Of a DNA stretch of 6,881 nt, positions 1 through 5,150 are shown in pieces. Position 1 is the first letter of the stretch. Every line of letters begins with the position of its first letter. The position numbers and the translations under genes were made by a program. The notes beneath the pieces are model-generated. The model did not search any database. It had not been told where the DNA came from and was given only the letters and a program-made list of their open reading frames with translations. Source of the stretch: Bacillota bacterium (GTDB lineage: Bacteria; Bacillota_I; Bacilli_A; RFN20; CAG-826); NCBI GenBank assembly GCA_003501485.1, contig DNPJ01000052.1, positions 1 through 6,881 of the forward strand. The letters run 5' to 3'.

Positions 1-1202
1 TTGAAAGAATAATATATAGTGATGATGAAGGTTGTATGTTTGATATTGAATTAATTGGATTACAATCTAAATTAACATACGAATCATATATAACAATATC
101 TAAATGCTGGAATGTAAAAGGTGTAATTGAAAATAATGGACGTGTATTTTATGCTGAATCACTAGAAACGTCTATAGTGGATATTGACTATAAAATCATA
201 ATGGAAGTGTATGATGTTGAGCACATTCGAGTAAAAAATTTTAGAAAATATCGTATGTCATATTTACCACGGGATTTGATTTTATCTGTGTTAGAATTGT
301 ATGGCATGAAAACAGAATTAAAAGACGTTGAGGGCAAAGAAATTGAATATATGCATGGTAAAGGTATGCTGAATTCCACATATGGAAAAATGGTTACAAA
401 TCCAATTAATGACGAAATTTTATTGAACGAAAACGGTTGGGTTACAAATAAAGTAAATAAACAAGGAATGAAAGAACAATTACAAAAATACAATGAAAAT
501 AAAAGACGGTATTTATATTATCCGTGGGGGGTGTATGTGCCTGCGTATACTAGGCAAGCACTCTGGCAAGTTATACTAAATGTTGAGGACGATTATGTAT
601 ATAGTGACACGGATTCAGTAAAAATGTTAAATTATGAAAAACACTCTCACATTATTGAAATAATCAACAATAAAATATATGAAAAATGTTGTAAAGTTGC
701 TAGAGAATTAAATATTGATTATGAGTTATATTGTCCTAAAACAATTGAAGGTGTGAAAAAATTAATTGGTGAGTGGGACGATGATGGCAATTATTTGCTG
801 TTTAAAACGCTAGGAGCAAAACGGTATTTGACATATGGATATAATAAGCATGGTGAACTGGTTACATCACTAACGTGTGCTGGTTTGGGAAAAAAGAACG
901 GATTAGATTATCTAAAGAAAATTAGCAATAATGATGTTGATAAAATGTTTAAAAAATTTACAGACGAGCTATATGTACCTGCTGGTGAAACAGGAAAAAG
1001 CACACATACATATATAGATATAGAAATAACTGATAAAGTAACGGATTATTTAGGAAATACAGAAGTGGTTACATCTCCATCAAGTTGCCATTTAGAACCC
1101 TGTGAATTTACATTGAGTATAAGTAAAAAATATGCAAAATTTCTTGAAATGGTTAAAAATGGAGAAGTAGTAACAGGTTATGAAATGGATGCAATTTATT
1201 AA
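1..1202 (+). CDS. Protein-primed family B DNA polymerase, C-terminal part (5' end beyond window)
   Basis: This would replicate a linear phage genome from a terminal protein primer, as phi29 p2 does. The frame is open from base 3, with no start signal before the ATG at 36, so the gene begins outside the window. Numbering from that ATG, motif B is at 109-117 (K109, N113-S-T-Y116-G), preceded by a TPR1-like stretch (about 47-108). Motif C is Y189-S-D-T-D-S194, giving catalytic Asp191 and Asp193. The thumb KxY motif is K262-R-Y264. Motif A and the N-terminal 3'-5' exonuclease must lie upstream. About 195 residues follow motif C, against about 117 in phi29 polymerase, so the thumb and tail are enlarged. 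The stop TAA is 16 bp before the next start, so the two genes are probably co-transcribed. The family call rests on the three motifs in correct order and is firm. Confidence 0.95.
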   Translation, partial: ERIIYSDDEGCMFDIELIGLQSKLTYESYITISKCWNVKGVIENNGRVFYAESLETSIVDIDYKIIMEVYDVEHIRVKNFRKYRMSYLPRDLILSVLELYGMKTELKDVEGKEIEYMHGKGMLNSTYGKMVTNPINDEILLNENGWVTNKVNKQGMKEQLQKYNENKRRYLYYPWGVYVPAYTRQALWQVILNVEDDYVYSDTDSVKMLNYEKHSHIIEIINNKIYEKCCKVARELNIDYELYCPKTIEGVKKLIGEWDDDGNYLLFKTLGAKRYLTYGYNKHGELVTSLTCAGLGKKNGLDYLKKISNNDVDKMFKKFTDELYVPAGETGKSTHTYIDIEITDKVTDYLGNTEVVTSPSSCHLEPCEFTLSISKKYAKFLEMVKNGEVVTGYEMDAIY

Positions 1203-1218
1203 GAATAGGAGAATTAAC

Positions 1219-1458
1219 ATGAAAGATTTGACCCCACGTCAACAAGATTTATTACAATTTATCATCGCATTTAAACAAACAAACGGCTATAGCCCGACTT
1301 GTCGTGAAATGCGAACAGGAATCAATACAAAATCTAAATCACATATTGAGCAAATGTTGGACACATTAGAGGACAAAAAATACATTAAAATTAAGCACAG
1401 AAAAGGTATGCCATCCATCATTAAAATTTGTAAATTTCCAGAGTTAAATTTGGATTAA
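1219..1458 (+). CDS. LexA-type winged-helix DNA-binding protein lacking the peptidase domain
   Basis: This 79-aa protein is the N-terminal domain of the SOS repressor LexA and nothing else. It opens with the typical LexA start (MKDLTPRQQ), then helix 1 (about 6-20), the turn NGYSPTCRE, a second helix, and a recognition-helix region SKSHIEQMLDTLEDKKYI (about 37-54) leading into the wing. Full LexA is about 200 aa with a C-terminal S24 autopeptidase; no Ser/Lys peptidase part follows here. The start at 1219 is chosen over an in-frame ATG at 1180 inside the polymerase gene because AGGAG at 1207-1211 sits 7 nt before it. It lies just downstream of the polymerase gene and just upstream of a promoter with operator-like repeats (1462-1502), so it is probably a local phage regulator. 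Without the peptidase it should not be inactivated by RecA-stimulated self-cleavage. The target site is unknown. Confidence 0.85.
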   Translation: MKDLTPRQQDLLQFIIAFKQTNGYSPTCREMRTGINTKSKSHIEQMLDTLEDKKYIKIKHRKGMPSIIKICKFPELNLD

Positions 1459-1461
1459 AAT

Positions 1462-1502
1462 CTTCAAAAATTTTTTTTCAAAAAGTGTTGACTTTTTTGA
1501 AG
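1462..1502. promoter_or_regulatory. Operator-like repeat cluster overlapping promoter P1
   Basis: Three copies of the octamer TTCAAAAA lie in 40 bp: 1463-1470 and 1477-1484 direct, 1494-1501 inverted. The outer pair extends to a 9-bp inverted repeat (CTTCAAAAA 1462-1470 with TTTTTGAAG 1494-1502). The inner pair forms a near-palindrome, AAAAAGT (1480-1486) facing ACTTTTT (1491-1497) around a 4-bp centre that overlaps the -35 box. A repressor bound here would block RNA polymerase. The neighbouring LexA-domain protein is the obvious candidate, but that link is inference. The region is very A/T-rich, so part of the symmetry could be chance. Confidence 0.4.
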
Positions 1503-1516
1503 TAAAATGTTATAAT
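1488..1516 (+). promoter_or_regulatory. Promoter P1, sigma-A consensus with extended -10
   Basis: The -35 box is TTGACT (1488-1493), the spacer is 17 bp, and the -10 box is TATAAT (1511-1516), preceded by TG at 1508-1509 (extended -10). Transcription would start near 1523, giving a leader of about 40 nt before the gene at 1564. It reads the four small genes 1564-2536. Overlapping repeats suggest repression. Confidence 0.85.
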
Positions 1517-1563
1517 AAAGACAGTTAAAGAAGACAAGTTTTAAAAAGAAAGAGAGGAAAGAA

Positions 1564-1932
1564 ATGAAATATTTCGTAAATTATATTGAACAAGAAGATA
1601 TGGAAACTCGGTATCAAAAAGATGTTAAAATAGTTGAAAATTTATCACCGTTACCAGATATTGATAACGGGGAAGAGCATTTCATAGGAAAGAAGTTATT
1701 TTCAAATGAAGGATACTTTGAAGAAAAATTATTATCCGAACTAGTTGAACTAGTTTGGAGAGAAATAGTTGATTATAATGTATGCGATACCATTGTTTCA
1801 CATTTATTATATAGAATAAATAATTTAATAGAGGATTGTAATAAAATTGGTTACGGTAAAGATTACTGTAAATCAATGAATACATTAAACGTACTTGAAG
1901 GTTTAAAAGGTAAACTTTTAGCTTATATGTAG
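1564..1932 (+). CDS. Hypothetical early phage protein, 122 aa
   Basis: I do not recognise this protein. It is soluble, acidic and probably mostly helical in its second half, with no membrane segment, signal peptide or cysteine-pair metal motif. It is the first gene behind promoter P1; AGAGG at 1553-1557 lies 6 nt before the ATG, which fixes the start over the in-frame ATG at 1600. A perfect 9-bp tandem repeat at 1738-1755 (GAACTAGTT twice) encodes ELVELV in a predicted helix. Its stop codon (1930-1932) is merged with the Shine-Dalgarno site of the next gene, so translation is probably coupled. First place behind a strong promoter fits an early host-interaction protein, but the sequence does not show a function. 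Confidence 0.75.
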   Translation: MKYFVNYIEQEDMETRYQKDVKIVENLSPLPDIDNGEEHFIGKKLFSNEGYFEEKLLSELVELVWREIVDYNVCDTIVSHLLYRINNLIEDCNKIGYGKDYCKSMNTLNVLEGLKGKLLAYM

Positions 1933-1944
1933 GGGGGTATGAAT

Positions 1945-2163
1945 ATGACATTTTTAACACGAGAACAAGCACATCAAGCTGTAGAAACAGCTTGTAACTA
2001 TATACTAGCAGATAAATTTGATACACAAGAAAAATTGCTAATGTTTGATAACTATTCTCAAGCGGTATGTTTTTGTGTAGTAGCAGGCTTAATTGAACCC
2101 GATTGGTTAGAAGATTTACTTGATTATATACAAGTAGCTAGAGAGGCGGTGCTTAAGAAATGA
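1945..2163 (+). CDS. Hypothetical small early phage protein, 72 aa
   Basis: This is an unrecognised small protein that looks largely alpha-helical: an N-terminal TREQAHQAVETACNYI helix, a central hydrophobic stretch with two close cysteines (about 42-44), and an acidic DWLEDLLDYIQ helix near the end. Two in-frame ATGs exist, at 1939 and 1945. AGGGGGG (1931-1937) lies only 1 nt before the first but 7 nt before the second, so 1945 is the likely start. The Shine-Dalgarno site overlaps the preceding TAG, and the stop TGA overlaps the next ATG (ATGA at 2160-2163). It is the second gene of the P1 operon. Confidence 0.7.
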   Translation: MTFLTREQAHQAVETACNYILADKFDTQEKLLMFDNYSQAVCFCVVAGLIEPDWLEDLLDYIQVAREAVLKK

Positions 2164-2351
2164 TGTATTTAACTGTAAAGTTTAAGTTAACTGGGGAATT
2201 TTTCTATATGAATACTCCTGTATTAAATGCAAACTTTGGTAAATATATGACAGATGTAAAAATGCTGTCTGGAAAATGGGTAGTTTTAAATCATTTATAT
2301 AATGCAATTATAATTAGTAATGAGCCAATAAGGGGGTTGGAAAAATGTTGA
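2160..2351 (+). CDS. Hypothetical small early phage protein, 63 aa
   Basis: This unrecognised protein is predicted to be mostly beta-strand (LTVKFKLTGEF, GKWVVLNHLYNAIIIS) with no membrane helix. The start ATG forms a 4-bp ATGA overlap with the stop of the gene before it, typical of coupled translation; a weak purine-rich site (GAGGCGG, about 2143-2149) lies upstream. A second ATG immediately follows at 2163. Its 3' end overlaps the next start by 7 bp. It is the third gene of the P1 operon. The short length lowers confidence, but packing and ribosome binding site support a real gene. Confidence 0.6.
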   Translation: MMYLTVKFKLTGEFFYMNTPVLNANFGKYMTDVKMLSGKWVVLNHLYNAIIISNEPIRGLEKC

Positions 2352-2536
2352 AAAATTTACACATGAAAGTAACAGCTTATTGTTATGATGATGAACATAG
2401 AGTTATTAAAAAAATTGATAAGAGGTTTTTCACAAAAATAGAAGATATTGGTAGTTGTATTATGGTAACACATAGCCGTCACGACGTAACATTAATTGAC
2501 AAAGAAAAATTAATAAATTTTGTATTTTTTGCTTGA
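2345..2536 (+). CDS. Hypothetical small early phage protein, 63 aa
   Basis: This unrecognised, basic, beta-rich protein has alternating strands (MKVTAYCYD, RVIKKIDKRFFTK, CIMVTHSRHDVTLIDKEKL). AGGGGG at 2331-2336, 8 nt before the ATG at 2345, fixes the start; an in-frame ATG at 2363 lacks such a site. It overlaps the preceding gene by 7 bp. Its stop TGA (2534-2536) lies inside the -35 box (TTGACA) of the next promoter, so the last codons are shared with promoter sequence. It is the last gene of the P1 group, although no terminator separates it from the P2 genes and read-through is likely. Confidence 0.65.
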   Translation: MLKNLHMKVTAYCYDDEHRVIKKIDKRFFTKIEDIGSCIMVTHSRHDVTLIDKEKLINFVFFA

Positions 2537-2561
2537 CAAAAGATACTTAATTTGATATAAT
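2533..2561 (+). promoter_or_regulatory. Promoter P2, perfect sigma-A consensus with extended -10
   Basis: TTGACA (2533-2538), a 17-bp spacer and TATAAT (2556-2561), with TG at 2553-2554, make an ideal extended -10 promoter. The start would be near 2568, about 40 nt before the gene at 2608. The -35 overlaps the stop codon of the upstream gene. TTTTG (2527-2531) and CAAAA (2537-2541) form a short inverted repeat around the -35, weaker than at P1. A promoter this strong suits an abundant product such as a single-stranded DNA-binding protein. Confidence 0.9.
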
Positions 2562-2607
2562 ATACTTGTAAACAAAAACAAACAAAATATAGAAAGGAAG
2601 TGTAAAG

Positions 2608-2871
2608 ATGAATTTAATTAGAAATTTGCAAAAGCAGATTGAAAGTGGAAACTCAATTATTGACAAAAAGGGGAACGTAGTTTCTCTTGAAAAATTGCAG
2701 AAAACAGTTTCAAAAGAATATGCAAAATTGGTTCAGAAAAGTGAGATAAATCCAATGGACATTTCATTCAGTGATTTTTTCTATTCGACTATTGAAGATT
2801 ACTTAGTGGTAGAAGAAGTATTGCATTTTATTACAGGGGATGGAGATTCAGAAGTAGAAACAGAAAATTAA
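2608..2871 (+). CDS. Hypothetical early protein with acidic tail, 87 aa
   Basis: I do not recognise this protein. The first half is charged and helical (NLIRNLQKQIESG, VSLEKLQKTVSKEYAKLVQK); the centre is hydrophobic (FSDFFYSTIEDYLVVEEVLHFIT) but interrupted by charges, so it is not a membrane segment. It ends in an acidic tail (GDGDSEVETEN). The ribosome site GGAAG ending at 2600 lies 7 nt before the ATG. It is the first gene after promoter P2 and sits 22 bp before the SSB-like gene, so a role in replication or as a DNA-binding accessory protein is possible. It does not visibly match phi29 p6. The function is unknown. Confidence 0.7.
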   Translation: MNLIRNLQKQIESGNSIIDKKGNVVSLEKLQKTVSKEYAKLVQKSEINPMDISFSDFFYSTIEDYLVVEEVLHFITGDGDSEVETEN

Positions 2872-2893
2872 TTAAAGAAAAGAGGTAAATAAA

Positions 2894-3235
2894 ATGATGG
2901 AAATTATTAAAAAATCAGACGAAACAATGACAAAGAAAGATATCTTTATGTTGACAAAAAACCAGTCAATTAGAACCGTGAAATCATTATCCAACGGCAC
3001 AAAAATTAATGTGTGCCATTGGGTAGAATTTAAAGATACAAATGCAAGTGGAGAAATAGTGGAAATTTTATCAATGATGGACGAGGACGGAAGCTGTTAC
3101 GCAACAAATAGTAAGGCTTTCAAGGAAATGTTTGCAGACATCGTGACAATTATGGATGGTGAAAGTTTCACTATTGAAAAGCTTGGTGGTAAAACAAAAG
3201 CAGGTAGAGATTTTGTTACTTGTGGATTACTTTAG
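2894..3235 (+). CDS. Probable single-stranded DNA-binding protein, phi29 p5-like
   Basis: This 113-aa protein probably coats single-stranded DNA exposed by strand displacement during protein-primed replication. From memory, its order of motifs matches phi29 SSB (p5): LSNGTKINV (phi29 LPDGTII..), a Phe-Lys strand, a Gly/Glu turn, DEDGSCYATNSKAF (phi29 ADGSLYSAISK..), an IVTIM helix, ESFTIEKLGGKT (phi29 ETFKVKVVQGT..), and a final G.DFVTCGLL strand. The length is close to p5 (about 124 aa). AGAGG (2881-2885) lies 8 nt before the first ATG; a second ATG follows directly. It shares promoter P2 with the preceding gene and is followed by a terminator. The match is by eye over a divergent family, so the call is probable rather than certain. 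Confidence 0.65.
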   Translation: MMEIIKKSDETMTKKDIFMLTKNQSIRTVKSLSNGTKINVCHWVEFKDTNASGEIVEILSMMDEDGSCYATNSKAFKEMFADIVTIMDGESFTIEKLGGKTKAGRDFVTCGLL

Positions 3236-3275
3236 TACATAAAATCCCATAGTAAATTATCTCTTTCATGACAAT

Positions 3276-3315
3276 AAGAGTAGGGAATAAAATCCCTACT
3301 CTTTATTTTTATTTT
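3276..3315 (+). terminator. Rho-independent terminator of the early operon
   Basis: A perfect 11-bp stem, AAGAGTAGGGA (3276-3286) with TCCCTACTCTT (3293-3303), and a 6-nt loop, is followed by the T-rich tract TATTTTTATTTT (3304-3315). It ends transcription from P1/P2. The T tract runs into the stop codon of the convergent late gene (3309-3311). On the opposite strand the hairpin is not followed by a T run, so late transcripts are less clearly stopped here. Confidence 0.9.
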
Positions 3316-4289
3316 GTCACGCTAGTCACACAAAACGTATATACATTATCTGTTGCAGTTTTGCTAACATTAATTTGGTAATCATTGTCAACGCGTTTCC
3401 CATATGCGTGTATGCACACATTTGCGTTATTACACGTAATTTCTGTTAAAGGTATAAAATAAATATATATGTTATCATCATCTTCTAATCCAAATCTAAC
3501 AATATGTTGTTTTGCAAGTAACTGCCCATTGGAAATTTCATAATTGTAATCTTCACCAAGTTTTACAATTCCTATATTTAGTAAATTAATATCGTGAATT
3601 GGTTTTTTATAAACAACTTTACATGTTAATTGGGTATATGTTGCTGTTGAGCTTATAATTTGTAAATAATGGTCGTCATCTAAAGTATAATTTTTCGAAT
3701 ATTGCCCCGTATCACTTTGACTATAATGGTCTCTTAGTTCAATATAATGATAAATTCCATCATATTGATATTTTAAAATCGCTCCAGAATCAACTTGCTG
3801 ATTAGTTACATTAATGACCCCATTTTTGTTTGCTTCTACAATGATTTCATCGTTAGTTTTTTCTGCAAGTCCAACCACGGTTTTTAACATATTTACTAAA
3901 TAAATATCAATATCAGACCATTTTATTAAATAAAAAATTGATTGAGAAGCTTCATAATCGTCTGAATAATTTACAAAAATTCGTGGTTCTGTTGTATAAT
4001 CACGTTTGGCATTAATCCATGACGTTCCACCCTTATAACCTGGAGAGTCAATGGCAACCACTACAGAATTACCTGTTGGTTTTCCGTCTACGTGTTCCGC
4101 AATAATTAGGTAATCATATCCATAATCCCTGACTGGGGTGGAATTACTACCAAAATAACATAAATCACTCACTGGTTTTACTTTATTAATTTCTTTAGAT
4201 ATTTCATTAATCATTTCTTCCGTTTCTTTAAAATGTTTAGCTAATGATGGACTACTTCTCTTAATAATTTCATATGCAGTTAATGCCAT
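3309..4289 (-). CDS. Hypothetical late protein, beta-rich, 326 aa
   Basis: I do not recognise this protein. It starts with a short helical region (MALTAYEIIKR and a charged helix at about 21-37), then continues as a long, mainly beta-type protein with many Tyr, Asp and Asn residues and no membrane segment. It is the last gene of the late operon, directly after the muramidase. Position, size and composition would suit a virion appendage or receptor-binding protein, but no motif proves it. The ATG at 4289 is preferred over upstream in-frame TTG/GTG codons (TTG at 4322) because AGGAAGG lies at 4301-4307, 11 nt before it. That site overlaps the stop codon of the muramidase gene, so translation is likely coupled. 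Confidence 0.8.
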   Translation of the reverse strand: MALTAYEIIKRSSPSLAKHFKETEEMINEISKEINKVKPVSDLCYFGSNSTPVRDYGYDYLIIAEHVDGKPTGNSVVVAIDSPGYKGGTSWINAKRDYTTEPRIFVNYSDDYEASQSIFYLIKWSDIDIYLVNMLKTVVGLAEKTNDEIIVEANKNGVINVTNQQVDSGAILKYQYDGIYHYIELRDHYSQSDTGQYSKNYTLDDDHYLQIISSTATYTQLTCKVVYKKPIHDINLLNIGIVKLGEDYNYEISNGQLLAKQHIVRFGLEDDDNIYIYFIPLTEITCNNANVCIHAYGKRVDNDYQINVSKTATDNVYTFCVTSVTK

Positions 4290-4305
4290 TTTACACACAT
4301 CCTTC

Positions 4306-5133
4306 CTATAACGGTTTGGCAAGTTTACCAGCTTTTAATTTTGCTAGTAAAGTAGTATTTTGCTTTGCTGTACCAGCATAATTTGTAATTCCATTTAATT
4401 GGGCAATTTTATTCCGGTAACTATAACTGGATTGGTAACCATTTTCTTTCAATCCGTCAACTAAACTGGTTTGTTTTGATGAACATTTTTTAAAGTATGT
4501 TTCATGTGAAACATTAGGTTTTTTATGTGAAACTTTTCTATTAGTAAACCAACTTAATTCCTTATGACCAGTAAGTTTATTTACATCAATCCCACCATCA
4601 ATCCATGAAGCTGTATAAACACTAGAATACTGGTGCAAATCTGTTACTGAGTGACAAGGGTATTTGGAATTATATTTACCATTATTTTTTCCATAACGTG
4701 CTTCCCAGATAGCCCATTTATTTTCATTAGGAAGTTTCACATTTTTATATTTTTCATAGTCAGCATACATGAAATAAAAAAGACACTTATCAGTAACTTT
4801 TTTGTTTAATTCAATAACGGCTTCTTGTGCTTCTTTTACAGAATTATATTCCTCAACATCTAAGCAATAACCTCTAAAATATTTACCTTTAATATCAGTA
4901 ACTTTTTTAAGATAAAACCCTATCTGATTTTTAACATTTCCTTTTCTTAAATAATGATACAGAAAATATGGGATTTTTCGTTTCTCACATTCATTTACAA
5001 TCGTTCCTACATAAGGGTCCACAAAAGTAGAACCCTCAGTGATTTTTGTAATTAACAGGGATACATTTTTTTCAAGCTTATCCCAGTTTTTTACTTTATG
5101 ATGATGACTAATATCAATGATTAATTTACTCAT
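4306..5133 (-). CDS. GH25 muramidase (endolysin-type lysozyme) with C-terminal wall-binding module
   Basis: This enzyme cleaves the MurNAc-GlcNAc bond of peptidoglycan, most likely for release of progeny. In order: IIDISHHH (Asp7), KITEGSTFVDP (30-40), the catalytic GYCLDVEEY (Asp92, Glu94), AIWEARYG (141-148), HQYSS (167-171) and the final IDGGIDVNKLTG (178-189), all GH25 marks. A linker (about 197-222) contains VSH twice. Residues 223-275 (SLVDGLKENGYQSSYSYRN...NYAGTAKQNTTLLAKLKAGKLAKP) match a C-terminal repeat module seen in many Firmicutes phage lysins and presumed to bind the cell wall. There is no signal peptide, so export needs a holin, which is not in this window. AAGGGGG (5142-5148) lies 8 nt before the ATG. 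A parS-like DNA site lies in the linker codons. A virion-borne role is less likely but possible. Confidence 0.92.
   Translation of the reverse strand: MSKLIIDISHHHKVKNWDKLEKNVSLLITKITEGSTFVDPYVGTIVNECEKRKIPYFLYHYLRKGNVKNQIGFYLKKVTDIKGKYFRGYCLDVEEYNSVKEAQEAVIELNKKVTDKCLFYFMYADYEKYKNVKLPNENKWAIWEARYGKNNGKYNSKYPCHSVTDLHQYSSVYTASWIDGGIDVNKLTGHKELSWFTNRKVSHKKPNVSHETYFKKCSSKQTSLVDGLKENGYQSSYSYRNKIAQLNGITNYAGTAKQNTTLLAKLKAGKLAKPL
4498..4513. promoter_or_regulatory. parS-like site (candidate ParB/Spo0J binding site)
   Basis: The 16 bp TGTTTCATGTGAAACA differs by one central base from the bacterial chromosome-partition site parS (TGTTTCACGTGAAACA); both 7-bp arms are intact, and symmetry extends one more base each side (4497-4514). 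A degraded copy, TTTTTTATGTGAAACT (4519-4534), follows exactly 21 bp on, keeping the right arm. Both lie in the codons of the muramidase linker, where protein sequence should be least constrained. Binding by a host ParB is inference; all codons used are common ones, so coincidence is possible. Confidence 0.45.
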
Positions 5134-5150
5134 AAAATATACCCCCTTAT

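Noticed and set aside
425..437. SOS box (GAAC-N4-GTTC type) for LexA
   Set aside because: GAACGAAAACGGT and similar spots lack the second half-site; no convincing Firmicutes SOS box was found in the window.
188..493. A 101-aa reading frame on the - strand
   Set aside because: It lies opposite the polymerase motif B region, where the + strand frame is certain; this is an antisense shadow.
1447..1480. Terminator after the LexA-domain gene, suggested by the T run at 1471-1478
   Set aside because: There is no GC-containing stem before the T run. The symmetry is better explained as operator-like repeats, and read-through into the P1 operon is likely.
1682..2026. A 114-aa reading frame on the - strand opposite the first P1 gene
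   Set aside because: It is Tyr/Leu-rich low-complexity translation, opposite two well supported + strand genes with ribosome sites, and has no good ribosome site of its own.
2160..2536. Possible duplication relating the two adjacent 63-aa proteins
   Set aside because: They have equal length and similar beta-rich patterns, but residue identity is too low by eye to claim common descent.
2784..2790. TTCGACT resembling a Spo0A box (TTCGACA), considered because Spo0A represses phi29 promoters
   Set aside because: It is a single 6/7 match inside a coding region, far from promoter elements, and expected by chance.
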